A stretch of 64,000 nucleotides of DNA from NCBI RefSeq assembly GCF_031081985.1, contig NZ_JARWSK010000002.1, positions 62,001 through 126,000 on the forward strand, in the 5' to 3' direction. The stretch is from Komagataeibacter xylinus (GTDB lineage: Bacteria > Pseudomonadota > Alphaproteobacteria > Acetobacterales > Acetobacteraceae). Positions 36,171 to 47,633 of this stretch are shown here, piece after piece (within the stretch, counting starts at the first letter, position 1; each line of letters starts with the position of its first letter). The notes beneath the pieces were generated by a model. It worked only from the letters and a program-made list of their open reading frames with translations, was not told the origin of the DNA and searched no databases. The translations under genes were made by a program, and so were the position numbers.

Positions 36171-36871
36171 GCCACGCCCAGCCGCTGCAGGCCATCGGCG
36201 GTGGCCACGATCACCTCCGACGTGCGGCCAATGAACAGCCCAGTCTCGATCACGCCCACGATCTGCTCAAGCTGGCGCTGCAGGGAGGCGGAATCGGCAA
36301 TCGGGCCAAAGTGGCAGTCAAGGATCATGTTGCCGCCATCGGTCACGAACACATTGCCGCCCCGGTCCAGCCGCTGGGTGATCTTTGCGCCCAGTGCTTC
36401 AAGCTGGCGGGCGGTGCTGGTCCAGCCAAAATTGGCGACCTCAACCGGCACCGGCACGCGCTCGCCAAGGCGGTCGACGATCTTGCTGTCATCCACCACC
36501 ACCACGAATTTGCGCGCGGCGGCGGCCACGATCTTCTCGCGGAACAGCGCGCCGCCCAGCCCCTTGATCAGGTTGAGCGAACCACGCTCGACCTCATCGG
36601 CGCCATCGATGTCGATATCGATCTGCGGATGGGTGGCGAAGGTGACCAGCTTGATGCCGTGCGAGCGCGCCTGCTCGGCCGAGCGCTCGGATGTGGGAAT
36701 GGCACTAAAGCGCAGGCCTTCCGCCCAGCGGCGGCCGAGTTCCTCGATCATGAAGGCCGACGTGCTGCCCGAGCCAAGGCCGACCACCATGCCGTCCTTG
36801 ACCATGTCGGCGGCTTCGATGGCGGCCTGCCGCTTCAGTTCTGCCCGTGGGTCCGCGTTCTGGATGGACAT
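36167..36871 (-). CDS. rpiA: Ribose-5-phosphate isomerase A
   Basis: A 234-residue protein interconverting ribose 5-phosphate and ribulose 5-phosphate. Motifs: VVGLGSGSTSAFMIEELG, DIDGADEVERGSLNLIKGLGGALFREK (catalytic Asp and Glu; read in parts) and VFVTDGGNMILDC. The ATG at 36871 has AGAGGA at suitable distance. It follows pgl after a 93-bp gap holding a perfect palindrome. Confidence 0.95.
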   Translation of the reverse strand: MSIQNADPRAELKRQAAIEAADMVKDGMVVGLGSGSTSAFMIEELGRRWAEGLRFSAIPTSERSAEQARSHGIKLVTFATHPQIDIDIDGADEVERGSLNLIKGLGGALFREKIVAAAARKFVVVVDDSKIVDRLGERVPVPVEVANFGWTSTARQLEALGAKITQRLDRGGNVFVTDGGNMILDCHFGPIADSASLQRQLEQIVGVIETGLFIGRTSEVIVATADGLQRLGVA

Positions 36872-36935
36872 GCGCTGCTTCCTCTTGCTGCGGGGCATCC
36901 CGGCCATGGGTGCCCCGTCGTTTTTATTTGGCCCT

Positions 36936-36960
36936 GTATCGTATCACGCCGATACGATAC
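36936..36960. promoter_or_regulatory. Perfect palindrome between pgl and rpiA
   Basis: GTATCGTATC (36936-36945), 5 bases, GATACGATAC (36951-36960) are exact reverse complements. This is the widest gap in an otherwise overlapping operon. There is no T-run, so an operator for a dimeric regulator, or an RNA hairpin that sets rpiA level, fits better than a terminator. Confidence 0.5.
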
Positions 36961-36964
36961 GCAC

Positions 36965-37705
36965 TTATTGCCCCGCCGCCGCCTTGTCCATAAGCCAGAT
37001 GAGTTCACCCTCGCTGGTAATATGGCTGGCAGGCTCCGCCGGGTCGCCCGCGCGCACCTTTGCAAAGGCTTCGCGCTTGCCCGCACCCGCCAGCATGAAC
37101 ACCACATGGCGGCTGGAATGGATGGCGGGATAGGTCAGCGTGAGGCGCGTATGCGGCGCATCATCGGGCACGCAGGTCGAGACCCAGAGCTTTTTCTCCT
37201 CCAGCACGGGCTGGCGCGGAAAGAGGGAGGCGGTATGCCCGTTATCGCCCAAGCCCAGCATCACCACATCGAATAACGGGCGCCCCGGTTCCAGCACCTT
37301 GCCGCCATAAACCGCTTCAAGCTCCGCCTGATACTTCGCCGCCGCCTGCGCCGGGTCGCCCGATGTGGGCATGGGGTGCACGTTGGCGGGGGGCACCTTT
37401 ACATGCGCCAGCATCTCGGTCTCGACCATGTTGTAATTGCTGGCCGCATCGCTCTCGGGCACGAAACGCTCATCGCCAAAGAAGAACTGCGTATTCGCCC
37501 ACGGGAAGCGGTCGCGGTATTCGGCAGAGGCCAGGATCTGGTACAGCCGCTTTGGCGTGGACCCGCCCGACAGCGCGATTACGAACGGGCCGTCCTTCTT
37601 AGCCAGCGCCTGTTCGGTCAGCCACTTCGCCATGTACTGCGCAATGGCCTCGGCATCGGGCAGGACCACCATCGCGCCCGTTTTTACATCATGTCCACCG
37701 GTCAT
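36965..37705 (-). CDS. pgl: 6-phosphogluconolactonase
   Basis: A 246-residue protein opening 6-phosphogluconolactone to 6-phosphogluconate, the second oxidative pentose phosphate step. Evidence: IALSGGSTPKRLYQ, FFFGDERFVPESDAASNY, VVMLGLGDNGHTASLFP, and VSTCVPDDAPHTRLTLT. Start chosen at 37705, one base after the upstream HAD gene; an in-frame ATG at 37714 is also possible. Confidence 0.94.
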   Translation of the reverse strand: MTGGHDVKTGAMVVLPDAEAIAQYMAKWLTEQALAKKDGPFVIALSGGSTPKRLYQILASAEYRDRFPWANTQFFFGDERFVPESDAASNYNMVETEMLAHVKVPPANVHPMPTSGDPAQAAAKYQAELEAVYGGKVLEPGRPLFDVVMLGLGDNGHTASLFPRQPVLEEKKLWVSTCVPDDAPHTRLTLTYPAIHSSRHVVFMLAGAGKREAFAKVRAGDPAEPASHITSEGELIWLMDKAAAGQ

Positions 37706-37706
37706 C

Positions 37707-38537
37707 TCACGCATCCCCCAGCACGAATTTCTCGATTCCATTGGCGAATCCTTCCTCCTCGCACGAGGTGGAAACATGGGTCGCCTGCTTCTGCACCTCG
37801 GGGCTGGCCTGCCCCATGGCGATCGACATGCCGCTCTTGCGGAACATCAGCACATCATTGGGCTGGTCGCCCAAAGTCACCATCTGGCTGGCGGGAATGC
37901 CCAGCAGGCGCTCGAGCGTCATCACCACGCCGCCCTTGTTGGCGTCTTTATTGGTCACGTCCACGTAATATGGCTGCGACAGGGCGGCAGATGCCGTATC
38001 ACCCAGCGCCTGCTGCAGGTCGTGCTCGAGGCGCTTCATCAGTTCAAGGTCGTCGCTCACCCCGGTAATCTTGACCACCTGGTCCAGCTTCGCCTCGACA
38101 TCACCCACCACGGGCGGGAACTTGACCGTCCACTGCTCGCGCGCCACGTGCGGGGCATCAGGTTTCGAGACGATCCAGTCATTGCCGTTATACACCCACG
38201 GGTCGGCCCTGTGGTCGCGGATGATGCCGATCACCTTGCGCGCGGTGTCAGTTGGCAGGGTGCGGGCCTCGATCACGGTAAAATCGGGCCTGACCATCAT
38301 GCCGCCATTGAAGCCTGCAATCGGCTCGGAAATTTTCAGCGGGTCGATCACCATCTTCATGCCCTTGGGCGGGCGGCCGCTGGTAATGGTGAAAAGGATG
38401 CCCCGCTCGCGCAGGCGCTCGACCGCGCGGATGGCGCGTGGGGTCAGGATCTTGTCCTTCGTGACCAGTGTGCCATCCACATCGGCGAGCACCAGCCTGA
38501 TCTGGCCTGCTGGCGTTGCGGCTGCGTCGTGGGGCAT
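37707..38537 (-). CDS. Cof-type HAD-IIB sugar-phosphatase-like protein 1
   Basis: A 276-residue HAD phosphatase. Motif I is VLADVDGTLVTKDK (nucleophile Asp and DxD), motif II TSGRPPKGM, and motif IV LGDQPNDVLMFRKSG. A type IIB cap lies between. Typically hydrolyses sugar phosphates or flavin/PLP phosphates; the substrate is unknown. It shares its plan with the next gene (38564-39400) and lies between zwf and pgl, so it may clear a side product of the pathway. Confidence 0.9.
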   Translation of the reverse strand: MPHDAAATPAGQIRLVLADVDGTLVTKDKILTPRAIRAVERLRERGILFTITSGRPPKGMKMVIDPLKISEPIAGFNGGMMVRPDFTVIEARTLPTDTARKVIGIIRDHRADPWVYNGNDWIVSKPDAPHVAREQWTVKFPPVVGDVEAKLDQVVKITGVSDDLELMKRLEHDLQQALGDTASAALSQPYYVDVTNKDANKGGVVMTLERLLGIPASQMVTLGDQPNDVLMFRKSGMSIAMGQASPEVQKQATHVSTSCEEEGFANGIEKFVLGDA

Positions 38538-38563
38538 GTTGCCTCTCCCTTCTGTGCCGCGCC

Positions 38564-39396
38564 TCAGGGGCGGGGCAGGACAAAGTGTTCCATCGCGTAG
38601 GCCCAGCCATCATCGGTGTTGGGCCGGGTCACGAAACGGGCATGGGCCTTGACGTTATCAAGCGCGTTGCCCATCGCGATGCTGACCCCCGCTTCCTTCA
38701 GCATGGGAATGTCGTTGTTCATATCCCCGATGCATGCCGTATCCCGGATATCAATATCCAGCAATTTGGCCAGTTCTTTTGCCGCATAGCCCTTGTTCGC
38801 CTGCGGGTGCGTAATATCAAGGTAAATGGGCGATGACTGGTGTACGCTCGCCTTGCCCCCAAGCCTGTTTGCAAGGTCGCGTTCCACCCCCGGCAGGCCC
38901 GCCGGGTCACTGGCCACGCCCATGATCTTGCCTACGTTTTCATAATGGCCCGCGAAGTCATCCACCCGCACGGGCGTGGTCTGCACCACCGCGCGCTCAT
39001 GGGCGACCTGCGGCGTGTCATCACGGCGCACCAGCCAGTCATGGCCGATGAACAGCCACGGCTCGACCCCATGGCTGATGAGGAATTCGACCGCCTGTTT
39101 CGCAACCACCGGCTCAAGCGACAGGCGCTCGCGGATGGTGCCGTCAGGATCACAGATCAGCCCGCCATTCAGCCCCGCGATCGGCTCGCGGATGTCAAGC
39201 GCGCGCACGAACTGCATCATGCCACGTGGGGCGCGGCTGCTGATCAGGCTGAGTTTTATGCCTGCCGCCCGCAGGTCGGCCGCGGCCCTGTGGGCGGCGG
39301 GGGTGAGTTCACGCTCGGGCGTAATGAGGGTGCCATCGATATCGGACACCACAAGCCTGACGGCATGCGGGCGGGAGGCGGGTGCGGTCATGGGCA

Positions 39397-39400
<4 letters not shown>
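38564..39400 (-). CDS. Cof-type HAD-IIB sugar-phosphatase-like protein 2
   Basis: A 278-residue HAD phosphatase, paralogous to the gene just downstream. Motifs: VVSDIDGTLITPER, ISSRAPRGM, and CIGDMNNDIPMLKEAGVSIAMGNA. Both proteins share an EPIAGxNGG segment and a cap with paired W-positions, so they arose by duplication. Its start overlaps the zwf stop by four bases (ATGA), so it is translated with zwf. Confidence 0.9.
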
Positions 39401-40926
<1,526 letters not shown>

Positions 40927-41017
40927 TGTGCTGCTGTCCCTGAACTGTGTTCGCTATAATCCTCCCCCGGCTGTTCCGGTTGCAGTCATTAAGCGCTGTC
41001 ATTTCATGGGGAACAGC

Positions 41018-41052
41018 CAGAGCCTGCCCAGATGCCTAGCATCCGGGCAGGC
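41018..41052. other. Hairpin downstream of gnd
   Basis: AGCCTGCCCAGATGC and GCATCCGGGCAGGCT (with one mismatch) around a short TA centre, in the 151-bp gap between gnd and zwf. A strong stem without a T-run. It may weaken read-through from gnd into zwf or stabilise the gnd mRNA end. Confidence 0.45.
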
Positions 41053-41077
41053 TGTCAGTTACCGGCCCGGCGTCGGG

Positions 41078-42076
41078 TCAGTTATTCGTACCCTCAATGT
41101 GACCGCCAAAACCAAAACGCATGGCAGACAGCATCTTCTCGGCAAAGTTGTTGCCGGTACGCGAGCGGAAGCGCGTGAACAGCGAGGCGGTGATGACGGG
41201 AACGGGCACCGCCTCCTCGATCGCGGCCTCGATGGTCCACCGCCCCTCGCCGGAATCGGCCACGTCGCCCTTGTAGTTCGACAGGTCCGGGTTGCCCGCC
41301 AGCGCACTTGCCGAAAGGTCGAGCAGCCACGACGAGACCACGCTGCCGCGCCGCCATACCTCGGCAATGTCGGCCATGTTCAGGTCGAAACGCTGGTTCT
41401 CGGGCAGGGCATCGCTGTTCTTGGACCGCATCACGTCAAACCCTTCGGCGAAGGCCTGCATGATGCCGTATTCGATGCCGTTATGGACCATCTTCACGAA
41501 GTGGCCCGAACCTGCCGGGCCGCAATGCAGGTAGCCCTGTTCGGCACGCGGGTCGAAACCGGGCTTGTCGCGGTTTGGCGTGCGGGGAATATCGCCAATG
41601 CCCGGTGCAAGTGCGGAGAGGATGGGGTCGATATGATCGGTGGCTTCCTTCGTGCCGCCGTACATCATGCAGTAGCCGCGCTCCAGCCCCCACACGCCGC
41701 CCGAGGTGCCGACATCGATATAATCGATGCCCTTCTTGACCAGTTCGGCCGCACGGCGGATGTCATCCTTGTAGAAGGAATTGCCGCCATCGATCACGAT
41801 GTCGCCCTTGCCCATCAGGCCGCCGAGTTCCTGCACCGCCTGCTCGGTCACCTCGCCCGCGGGCAGCATGAGCCAGATGATCTTGCGGCCCGTGAGCTTG
41901 CCCACCATGTCCGCAAGCCCGGTGGCGGCGGTGGCGCGGCCCCCTTCGGCCTGCGCGCACACCTTGGCGGTAACAGTGGGGTCACGGTCGAAGGCCACCA
42001 CGTCATGGCCGTGGCGGGTCAGGCGGATGGAAATGTTGCCGCCCATCTTGCCAAGGCCAACAATACCGATTTGCAT
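41078..42076 (-). CDS. gnd: 6-phosphogluconate dehydrogenase, decarboxylating (short form)
   Basis: A 332-residue enzyme making ribulose 5-phosphate and CO2 from 6-phosphogluconate. [21 protein letters not shown] is the coenzyme-binding start (quoted in part), with [30 protein letters not shown] and the catalytic [14 protein letters not shown]. The short form (about 330 rather than 470 residues) is of the type often preferring NAD; the specificity here is not proven. AGGAG precedes the ATG at 42076. The stretch to tal-pgi contains a terminator. Confidence 0.95.
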   Translation of the reverse strand: MQIGIVGLGKMGGNISIRLTRHGHDVVAFDRDPTVTAKVCAQAEGGRATAATGLADMVGKLTGRKIIWLMLPAGEVTEQAVQELGGLMGKGDIVIDGGNSFYKDDIRRAAELVKKGIDYIDVGTSGGVWGLERGYCMMYGGTKEATDHIDPILSALAPGIGDIPRTPNRDKPGFDPRAEQGYLHCGPAGSGHFVKMVHNGIEYGIMQAFAEGFDVMRSKNSDALPENQRFDLNMADIAEVWRRGSVVSSWLLDLSASALAGNPDLSNYKGDVADSGEGRWTIEAAIEEAVPVPVITASLFTRFRSRTGNNFAEKMLSAMRFGFGGHIEGTNN

Positions 42077-42150
42077 GATCTAACACTCCTGGAAGCGGGA
42101 TAGGCCCGTAGTCCTATCGCCTTGGGGGCCATTTCCCAATGACCCCCATC

Positions 42151-42183
42151 AAAAAACCCGCCCCTCTGGTTGAAGGGGCGGGC
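42151..42183 (-). terminator. Rho-independent terminator after tal-pgi
   Basis: On the minus strand, CCCGCCCCTT...AGGGGCGGG followed by TTTTTT. It lies 12 bp past the tal-pgi stop and upstream of gnd, so gnd probably has its own promoter or depends on read-through. Confidence 0.9.
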
Positions 42184-42194
42184 CAATGTGCGGT

Positions 42195-45053
42195 TCAGAC
42201 CGCGTGGGCGATATCAAGCCCGAGTTTTTCAAGTCCGGCTTTCAGGTCGCCATGAATGTGCACCCGCAGCACGCGGCGGCCACGTTCGGCCAGCACCTCC
42301 ATGTCGCCACGCGCCTGGGCTTCCTTCACGATGCTGAAGGTATATTTCTCGCCCGGCACCGGCAGGTTCACCTCATCATCGCAGGTGATCTGCACGAACA
42401 CGCCCGTGTCAGGCCCACCCTTGTAGGCCTGACCCGTGGAATGCTGGAAGCGGGGGCCGAATTCGGCCGCCGTTGCCAGCTTCAGGCCGTCACGCAGGCC
42501 AAGCCGCGCCTTCTGGATCCATTCACGCGTGAAGGTGTCGCGGTCGATATAGGCCAGCAGGGCCACGTAATCCCCGGCCTTCGCACGGGCGAAATGCGCC
42601 TTGAGGATGGCCTCCGCCGTCTTGGCCCCGCCCAGCGCCTGCGCGTTTTTCGGGTCTGCATAGAAGGCGAACGGGCCATCCTTGGCGAACGGCTCGTAAG
42701 GCGGGAGCTTGCCGGTCTCGTTATAGGCGGTGGTGATCTTCTTGGTCTCGATCTTCGATTCCTCGACATCGGGCTGGTTGAACGGGTTGATTCCGATCAC
42801 CGCACCCGCCACCGCGGTCGCGAACTCCCAGCGGAAGAACTCCTCAAGCACCTGGCGGCGCTCATGCAGTTCGATGGTCACCACCGGCTCGCCTGCCGCG
42901 ACGAGGGCCGCGAAGGCGGCATCCTGCTTCGGGCACGGGTCCTCGGCCAGGCGCAGATAGGTGAACACGCGGTCCTTGCCATATACGCCCGGCATGCCGA
43001 TCGTCTCGTCATCGATGGGGATCAGGCCACGCCCGTCCTTGCCGGTCGATTCCGCAATGAGCTGCTCAAGCCACGCACCCATGTCGTAAATGCCGGGCGA
43101 GGCGATGATCGTCACCTTGTCGCGGCCAAAGTCACGCGCGGCCACGCCAAGCACGGCGCCAAGCACCACGCCGGGGTTCTGCGCGGGCGGCACGGAGGCG
43201 GCACATGACTTCTCGCCACGCTGGGCGGATTCGAGCAGCAGTTTGAGCGGCAGGCCCGCCACGGCGGCAGGCACCATGCCGAAATCGGACAGCACGGAGT
43301 AGCGGCCACCGATCTGCTTCTCGCCGTAGAAGATTTTCCAGAAGCCGTCCTTCTTCGCCACGTCTTCCATGTGCGAGCCGGGATCGGTCACGGTGATGAA
43401 GTGCGAGCCCACCTTGTCACCCAGCACCTTCTTGGCCTGATCGAAGAAATAGGCCTTGAGGATGTTGGGCTCCAGCGTGCCGCCGGACTTGGACGAGACG
43501 ATGAACAGCGTCTTGCTGATATCGATCTTCTTCTCGAAGTCACGCACCTGCTGCGGGTCGGTGCTGTCGAGCACGTAAAGATGCGGGAAGCCTTCACGCT
43601 TGCCAAAGGTGTTGGCCAGCACTTCCGGCCCGAGGCTCGAGCCGCCCATGCCCAGCAACAGCGCATCGCGGAAGCCGCGCGCCTTCACCTCGGCCTGGAA
43701 ATCCTCGAACTTGGACAGGGCCGCCACCTGGTCATCGGTGATGTCGAGCCATTTCAGCCAGCTTGCCTCGTCCTTGCCGGTCCAGACGGTGGCATCCTTG
43801 TCCCACACACGGCGCACGGTGCCGTCCTTGCGCCAGACTTCAAGCTCCGCATCGACCGCCTTCTGCAGGTCGGCAGGCAGCTTGAGCGCGGTGGAGGTGA
43901 CCTTTTTGCCCAAAAACGCCGCCTGCTTGGCCGCGACCGAGCCGAGCAGGTCGTCAAACGCGTCGGCAAAGGAGGCAACGCCTTCATCAACCAGCTTGCG
44001 CGTGACGCCATCAAGGTCGAGGCCAAGGCTCTTTGCCTCATCAAGCACCCGCAGCGCGCCCGCCACGTCCTGCGTCAGCGTTTCAGCCACCTTGCCGTGG
44101 TCACGGAAGGCATCGAAGGTTGCGGGCGGAATGGTGTTGACCGTGTCGGGGCCGATCAGGCCATCGACATACACCACGTCGCTATAGGTCTTGTCCTTGG
44201 TGCCGGTGCTCGCCCACAGCAGGCGCTGCGGGTTGGCGCCTGCATCAGCCAGCTTCTTCCAGCGCGGGCTTGCGGTGACTTCGCGCCAGTATTCATACGC
44301 CGCCTTGGCGTTGGCGATGGCGACCTTGCCACGCAGGGCCTTGAGTTCGGCGGAATGCTTGTCGCCTGCGGCCACGCGGGCGTCGATTTCCTTGTCGATC
44401 TTGACGTCGATGCGGCTGACGAAGAAGGACGCGACAGAGCCGATGCCCTTCACGCTCTCGCCACGGCCCAGGCGGTCTTCCAGCCCGGTGATGTAGGCTT
44501 CGAGCACCTTTTTATACGCATCGATGGAGAAGAGCAGGGTGACGTTGATGCTCAGCCCTTCGGCAATGGCGGCGCGGATGGCGGGAACGCCTTCCTCCGT
44601 GCCGGGAATCTTGATCATGAGGTTGCGGGCATCGACCGCTTTCCACAGGCGCAGCGCCTCGTGCAGCGTGCCCTTGGTGTCACGCGCCAGATAGGGCGAG
44701 ACCTCGAGGCTGACATAACCGTCCAGCCCTTTCGTCTGTTCATAGACGGGGTAGAGCACTTTGGCTGCCGCGCGGATGTCATCAATGGCGAGCAGTTCGT
44801 ACAGCGTGCCCGCGTCAACGACCTGATGGGCCAGCACATCGCGGATCTGGGCATCGTAGTCGGTGCCCTGGCCCATTGCCTTCTGGAAGATGGCGGGGTT
44901 CGACGTCACACCCTTGAGGCCGTCTTCCTCGACCAGCTTCTTCAGGCTGCCATTTTCGGTATAGGAGCGCTGGATGAAGTCCAGCCAGGGGGACTGACCC
45001 AGACGCGCCAGTTCCTTTAATGGATTTTCAGCACCAGATTCACGCGCACTCAT
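42195..45053 (-). CDS. tal-pgi: Bifunctional transaldolase / glucose-6-phosphate isomerase
   Basis: A 952-residue fusion. Residues about 1-370 are transaldolase (GVTSNPAIFQKAM near 55, and LMIKIPGTEEG with the Schiff-base lysine); residues about 400-950 are phosphoglucose isomerase (LLLGMGGSSLGPEVL, IVSSKSGGTLEPN, and a late AYIDRDTFTREW region). One protein therefore exchanges C3 units between sugar phosphates and interconverts fructose and glucose 6-phosphates, linking the non-oxidative and oxidative branches. Such fusions are known in acetic acid bacteria. AAGGAAG precedes the ATG. Confidence 0.95.
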   Translation of the reverse strand: MSARESGAENPLKELARLGQSPWLDFIQRSYTENGSLKKLVEEDGLKGVTSNPAIFQKAMGQGTDYDAQIRDVLAHQVVDAGTLYELLAIDDIRAAAKVLYPVYEQTKGLDGYVSLEVSPYLARDTKGTLHEALRLWKAVDARNLMIKIPGTEEGVPAIRAAIAEGLSINVTLLFSIDAYKKVLEAYITGLEDRLGRGESVKGIGSVASFFVSRIDVKIDKEIDARVAAGDKHSAELKALRGKVAIANAKAAYEYWREVTASPRWKKLADAGANPQRLLWASTGTKDKTYSDVVYVDGLIGPDTVNTIPPATFDAFRDHGKVAETLTQDVAGALRVLDEAKSLGLDLDGVTRKLVDEGVASFADAFDDLLGSVAAKQAAFLGKKVTSTALKLPADLQKAVDAELEVWRKDGTVRRVWDKDATVWTGKDEASWLKWLDITDDQVAALSKFEDFQAEVKARGFRDALLLGMGGSSLGPEVLANTFGKREGFPHLYVLDSTDPQQVRDFEKKIDISKTLFIVSSKSGGTLEPNILKAYFFDQAKKVLGDKVGSHFITVTDPGSHMEDVAKKDGFWKIFYGEKQIGGRYSVLSDFGMVPAAVAGLPLKLLLESAQRGEKSCAASVPPAQNPGVVLGAVLGVAARDFGRDKVTIIASPGIYDMGAWLEQLIAESTGKDGRGLIPIDDETIGMPGVYGKDRVFTYLRLAEDPCPKQDAAFAALVAAGEPVVTIELHERRQVLEEFFRWEFATAVAGAVIGINPFNQPDVEESKIETKKITTAYNETGKLPPYEPFAKDGPFAFYADPKNAQALGGAKTAEAILKAHFARAKAGDYVALLAYIDRDTFTREWIQKARLGLRDGLKLATAAEFGPRFQHSTGQAYKGGPDTGVFVQITCDDEVNLPVPGEKYTFSIVKEAQARGDMEVLAERGRRVLRVHIHGDLKAGLEKLGLDIAHAV

Positions 45054-45114
45054 TGACTGTGCTTCCTTTACTTTTCAGCAATACGGCAAACCCGCACTGC
45101 CAATACTACTTTGC

Positions 45115-45152
45115 TCAAAAACACGACAGGCAGGACTGGATGTCCTGCCTGC
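45115..45152 (-). terminator. Rho-independent terminator after tkt
   Basis: On the minus strand, a CAGGCAGGAC...GTCCTGCCTG stem followed by TCGTGTTTTT. It lies between tkt and tal-pgi, suggesting at least partly separate transcripts. Confidence 0.82.
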
Positions 45153-45164
45153 CTGCGTTTTCTT

Positions 45165-47225
45165 TTATTTTCCGGCCTGCCTGCGGGCCGCGGCCACCAC
45201 GGCATCGACCGTGAAACCAAACTTCACTTCCAGTTCGCCCGCCGGGGCGGAGGCGCCAAAACCGTGCATGACAATCGTCTCGCCCGCAAGGCCGGTATAA
45301 CGGTCCCAGCCAAGCTGTGCTGCCTGCTCGACCGCCACGCGGGCGGTGATGTCGGGCGGCAGCACGCTGTCGCGGTAGGTCTTGGGCTGGGCTTCAAACA
45401 GATCCCATGACGGCATGGAGACGAGGCGCACCTTGATGCCCTCCGCCTTCAGCTTTTCTGCCGCCTTGATGATCAGCCCCACTTCGCTGCCTGTCGCCAT
45501 AAGGATCACATCGGGACGACCATCCGCATCTGCAAGGACATAGGCCCCTTTGGCCAGCCCTGATGCAGGCGCATAGGTCTTGCGGCAGATGGTGGGCAGG
45601 TTCTGGCGGCTTAGAGCCAGCACGCTGGGGCGGTCGGTCATCTGCACCAGCGTGCGCCACGCTTCGGCCACCTCGTTGGCATCGGCGGGGCGCAGCACGG
45701 TCACGCCGGGCGTTGCGCGAAGCTGGGCAAGCTGCTCGATGGGCTGGTGGGTTGGCCCATCCTCGCCCACGCCAATCGAGTCATGGGTGAAGATATAGGT
45801 CACCGGCAGCTTCATCAGCGCGGACAGGCGGATGGGCGGCTTCATGTAATCGGAGAAGATCAGGAAGCCCGAGCAGTAGGCCCGGATGCCATACAGCGCG
45901 AGACCATTGCTGATGGAACCCATGGCATGCTCGCGCACGCCAAAATGCAGGTTGCGCCCGCCATAGGTGCCCCCCCATTGCGGCGGCTGGAAGTCGCCCG
46001 CGCCCTCGAACGTCAGGTGCGTCTTGGTGGAAGGTGAAAGATCCGCCGAACCGCCGATCATCCACGGGTAGTTTTTGGCAATGGTGTTGAGCACCTTGCC
46101 CGAGCTTGCGCGCGAGGCCACACCCTTGGCATCGGCATCAAAGACCGGGATGTCCTTGTCCCACCCTTCGGGCAGGGTGCCCGCGAAGATGTGGTCAAGC
46201 TGTGCTGCCTCATTGGGGTATTTGGCGCGGTAGGCGGCAAACAGTTCGTGCCATGCCTTGCTTGCCGCAGCCCCACGGGTGGCGATGCCCGCGCGGAAAT
46301 GCTCGGTGACACCTTCGGGCACATAGAAGCTCTTGTCTTCCGGCCAGCCATAGAATTTCTTGGTCTCGCGGATTTCCTCCACGCCCAGCGGCGAGCCGTG
46401 GGCTTCCGCCGTGCCCGCAAGGTGCGGCGCGCCCCAGCCGATGATGGAGTGGACGATGATCAGCGTGGGGCGCGAGGTCTCGGCCTTCGCCTCGGCGAGC
46501 AGGCGGCGCAGGTCGCCGGTGTCGTTGGCGTCCTTGAGTTCAAGCACGTGCCAGCCATAGGCCTCGAAGCGCTTGTGCACGCTCTCGGTAAAGGCGATGT
46601 TGGTCGAGCCCTCGATGGAGATATGATTGCTGTCATAGATCCATGTCAGGTTGCCCAGCCTGAGATGGCCCGCGATGGAGGCCGCCTCGCTGGCAACGCC
46701 TTCCATGTTGTCGCCATCGCCGCACAGCGTATAGACGTGGTGGTCGAACAGCTTGAAGCCGGGGCGGTTGTAGTGCTCGGCCAGCCATTTTTCCGCAATC
46801 GCCATGCCCACCGAATTGCCGCAGCCCTGGCCAAGCGGGCCGGTCGTGGTCTCGACGCCTGCGGTATGGTGATATTCCGGGTGGCCGGGGGTGAGCGAGT
46901 CAAGCTGGCGGAACTGCTCGAGGTCCTCAAGCGTGAGCGCCGGGCGGTCATTGGTGACCCCGCCGGGGCGCACGTCGCGGATGCCGGCAAGGTAGATGAG
47001 CGAATAGAGCAGCATCGACGCATGGCCGACCGACAGCACGAAGCGGTCGCGGTTGGGCCAGAGCGGTTCGGCCGGGTCATAGTTCAGCACGTCGCGCCAC
47101 AGCGCGTAGCCTACGGGTGCGAGCGCCATGGGCGTGCCGGGATGGCCGGAATTCGCTTTCTGCACCGCGTCCATGGATAGCGTGCGAATCGTGTTGATGC
47201 ACAGCGTATCGATATTGGTGGGCAT
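45165..47225 (-). CDS. tkt: Transketolase
   Basis: A 686-residue thiamine-diphosphate enzyme moving two-carbon units among sugar phosphates. Evidence: SGHPGTPMALAPVGYAL, GPLGQGCGNSVGMAIAE, the GDGDNMEGVASEAA thiamine-binding motif, and HDSIGVGEDGPTHQPIEQL in the pyrimidine domain. The start at 47225 (MPTNIDTL) has GGAGG seven bases upstream and fits the family. A second in-frame ATG at 47276 also has a GGAGG, giving a 17-residue extension. Confidence 0.96.
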   Translation of the reverse strand: MPTNIDTLCINTIRTLSMDAVQKANSGHPGTPMALAPVGYALWRDVLNYDPAEPLWPNRDRFVLSVGHASMLLYSLIYLAGIRDVRPGGVTNDRPALTLEDLEQFRQLDSLTPGHPEYHHTAGVETTTGPLGQGCGNSVGMAIAEKWLAEHYNRPGFKLFDHHVYTLCGDGDNMEGVASEAASIAGHLRLGNLTWIYDSNHISIEGSTNIAFTESVHKRFEAYGWHVLELKDANDTGDLRRLLAEAKAETSRPTLIIVHSIIGWGAPHLAGTAEAHGSPLGVEEIRETKKFYGWPEDKSFYVPEGVTEHFRAGIATRGAAASKAWHELFAAYRAKYPNEAAQLDHIFAGTLPEGWDKDIPVFDADAKGVASRASSGKVLNTIAKNYPWMIGGSADLSPSTKTHLTFEGAGDFQPPQWGGTYGGRNLHFGVREHAMGSISNGLALYGIRAYCSGFLIFSDYMKPPIRLSALMKLPVTYIFTHDSIGVGEDGPTHQPIEQLAQLRATPGVTVLRPADANEVAEAWRTLVQMTDRPSVLALSRQNLPTICRKTYAPASGLAKGAYVLADADGRPDVILMATGSEVGLIIKAAEKLKAEGIKVRLVSMPSWDLFEAQPKTYRDSVLPPDITARVAVEQAAQLGWDRYTGLAGETIVMHGFGASAPAGELEVKFGFTVDAVVAAARRQAGK

Positions 47226-47633
47226 GCCGCCACCTCCTTCAGGAGCCATGAGGGGGGATGTGTACAAGGAACGCATGAGGGACCGGCCTCCTTACAGCCA
47301 TGGTTGTTGCTCCGACCAAACCGGGCCGCGTGCCGGAAGCCGACAACCCTTTCTTGTTATTCTTTCCGCGCACCCGCACCCACCCGGCCCGCATGCACGC
47401 GCAGGCAGCGGGAGGGCGCGGGGATAAAGGCTTTTCACGGCCCGTACCTTCTCACGACCTTCGGGACGGAACAAGCCATCTCATCAAGCCGTTATCCAAT
47501 ACACGCCATAGGTGCCAGCGCATGCGCCCGCCACCAGTTCCGCCCGACCCCGCCCGCAGGCCACGAATTTGACACAGGGCCACCCGCCCGTTCACCTGTT
47601 GCCCTGGATACGCCGGCAGATGGAGACCCACGC
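47226..47633. other. Divergent intergenic region tkt / metallo-hydrolase
   Basis: 408 bp without a convincing gene. On the minus strand it should hold the tkt promoter and the extra ribosome binding site at about 47287-47292. On the plus side a GGAGAC precedes the ATG at 47634. I see no clear -35/-10 pair and no repeat. Confidence 0.4.

Noticed and set aside
35265-37133. A very long plus-strand open frame opposite rpiA, gntK and the phosphatase
   Set aside because: It is antisense to well-supported genes, its translation is rich in Arg, His and Gly without motifs, and high GC makes such shadows common.
43371-45020. A 549-codon plus-strand open frame opposite tal-pgi
   Set aside because: The tal-pgi frame on the other strand has complete catalytic motifs; this one has none.
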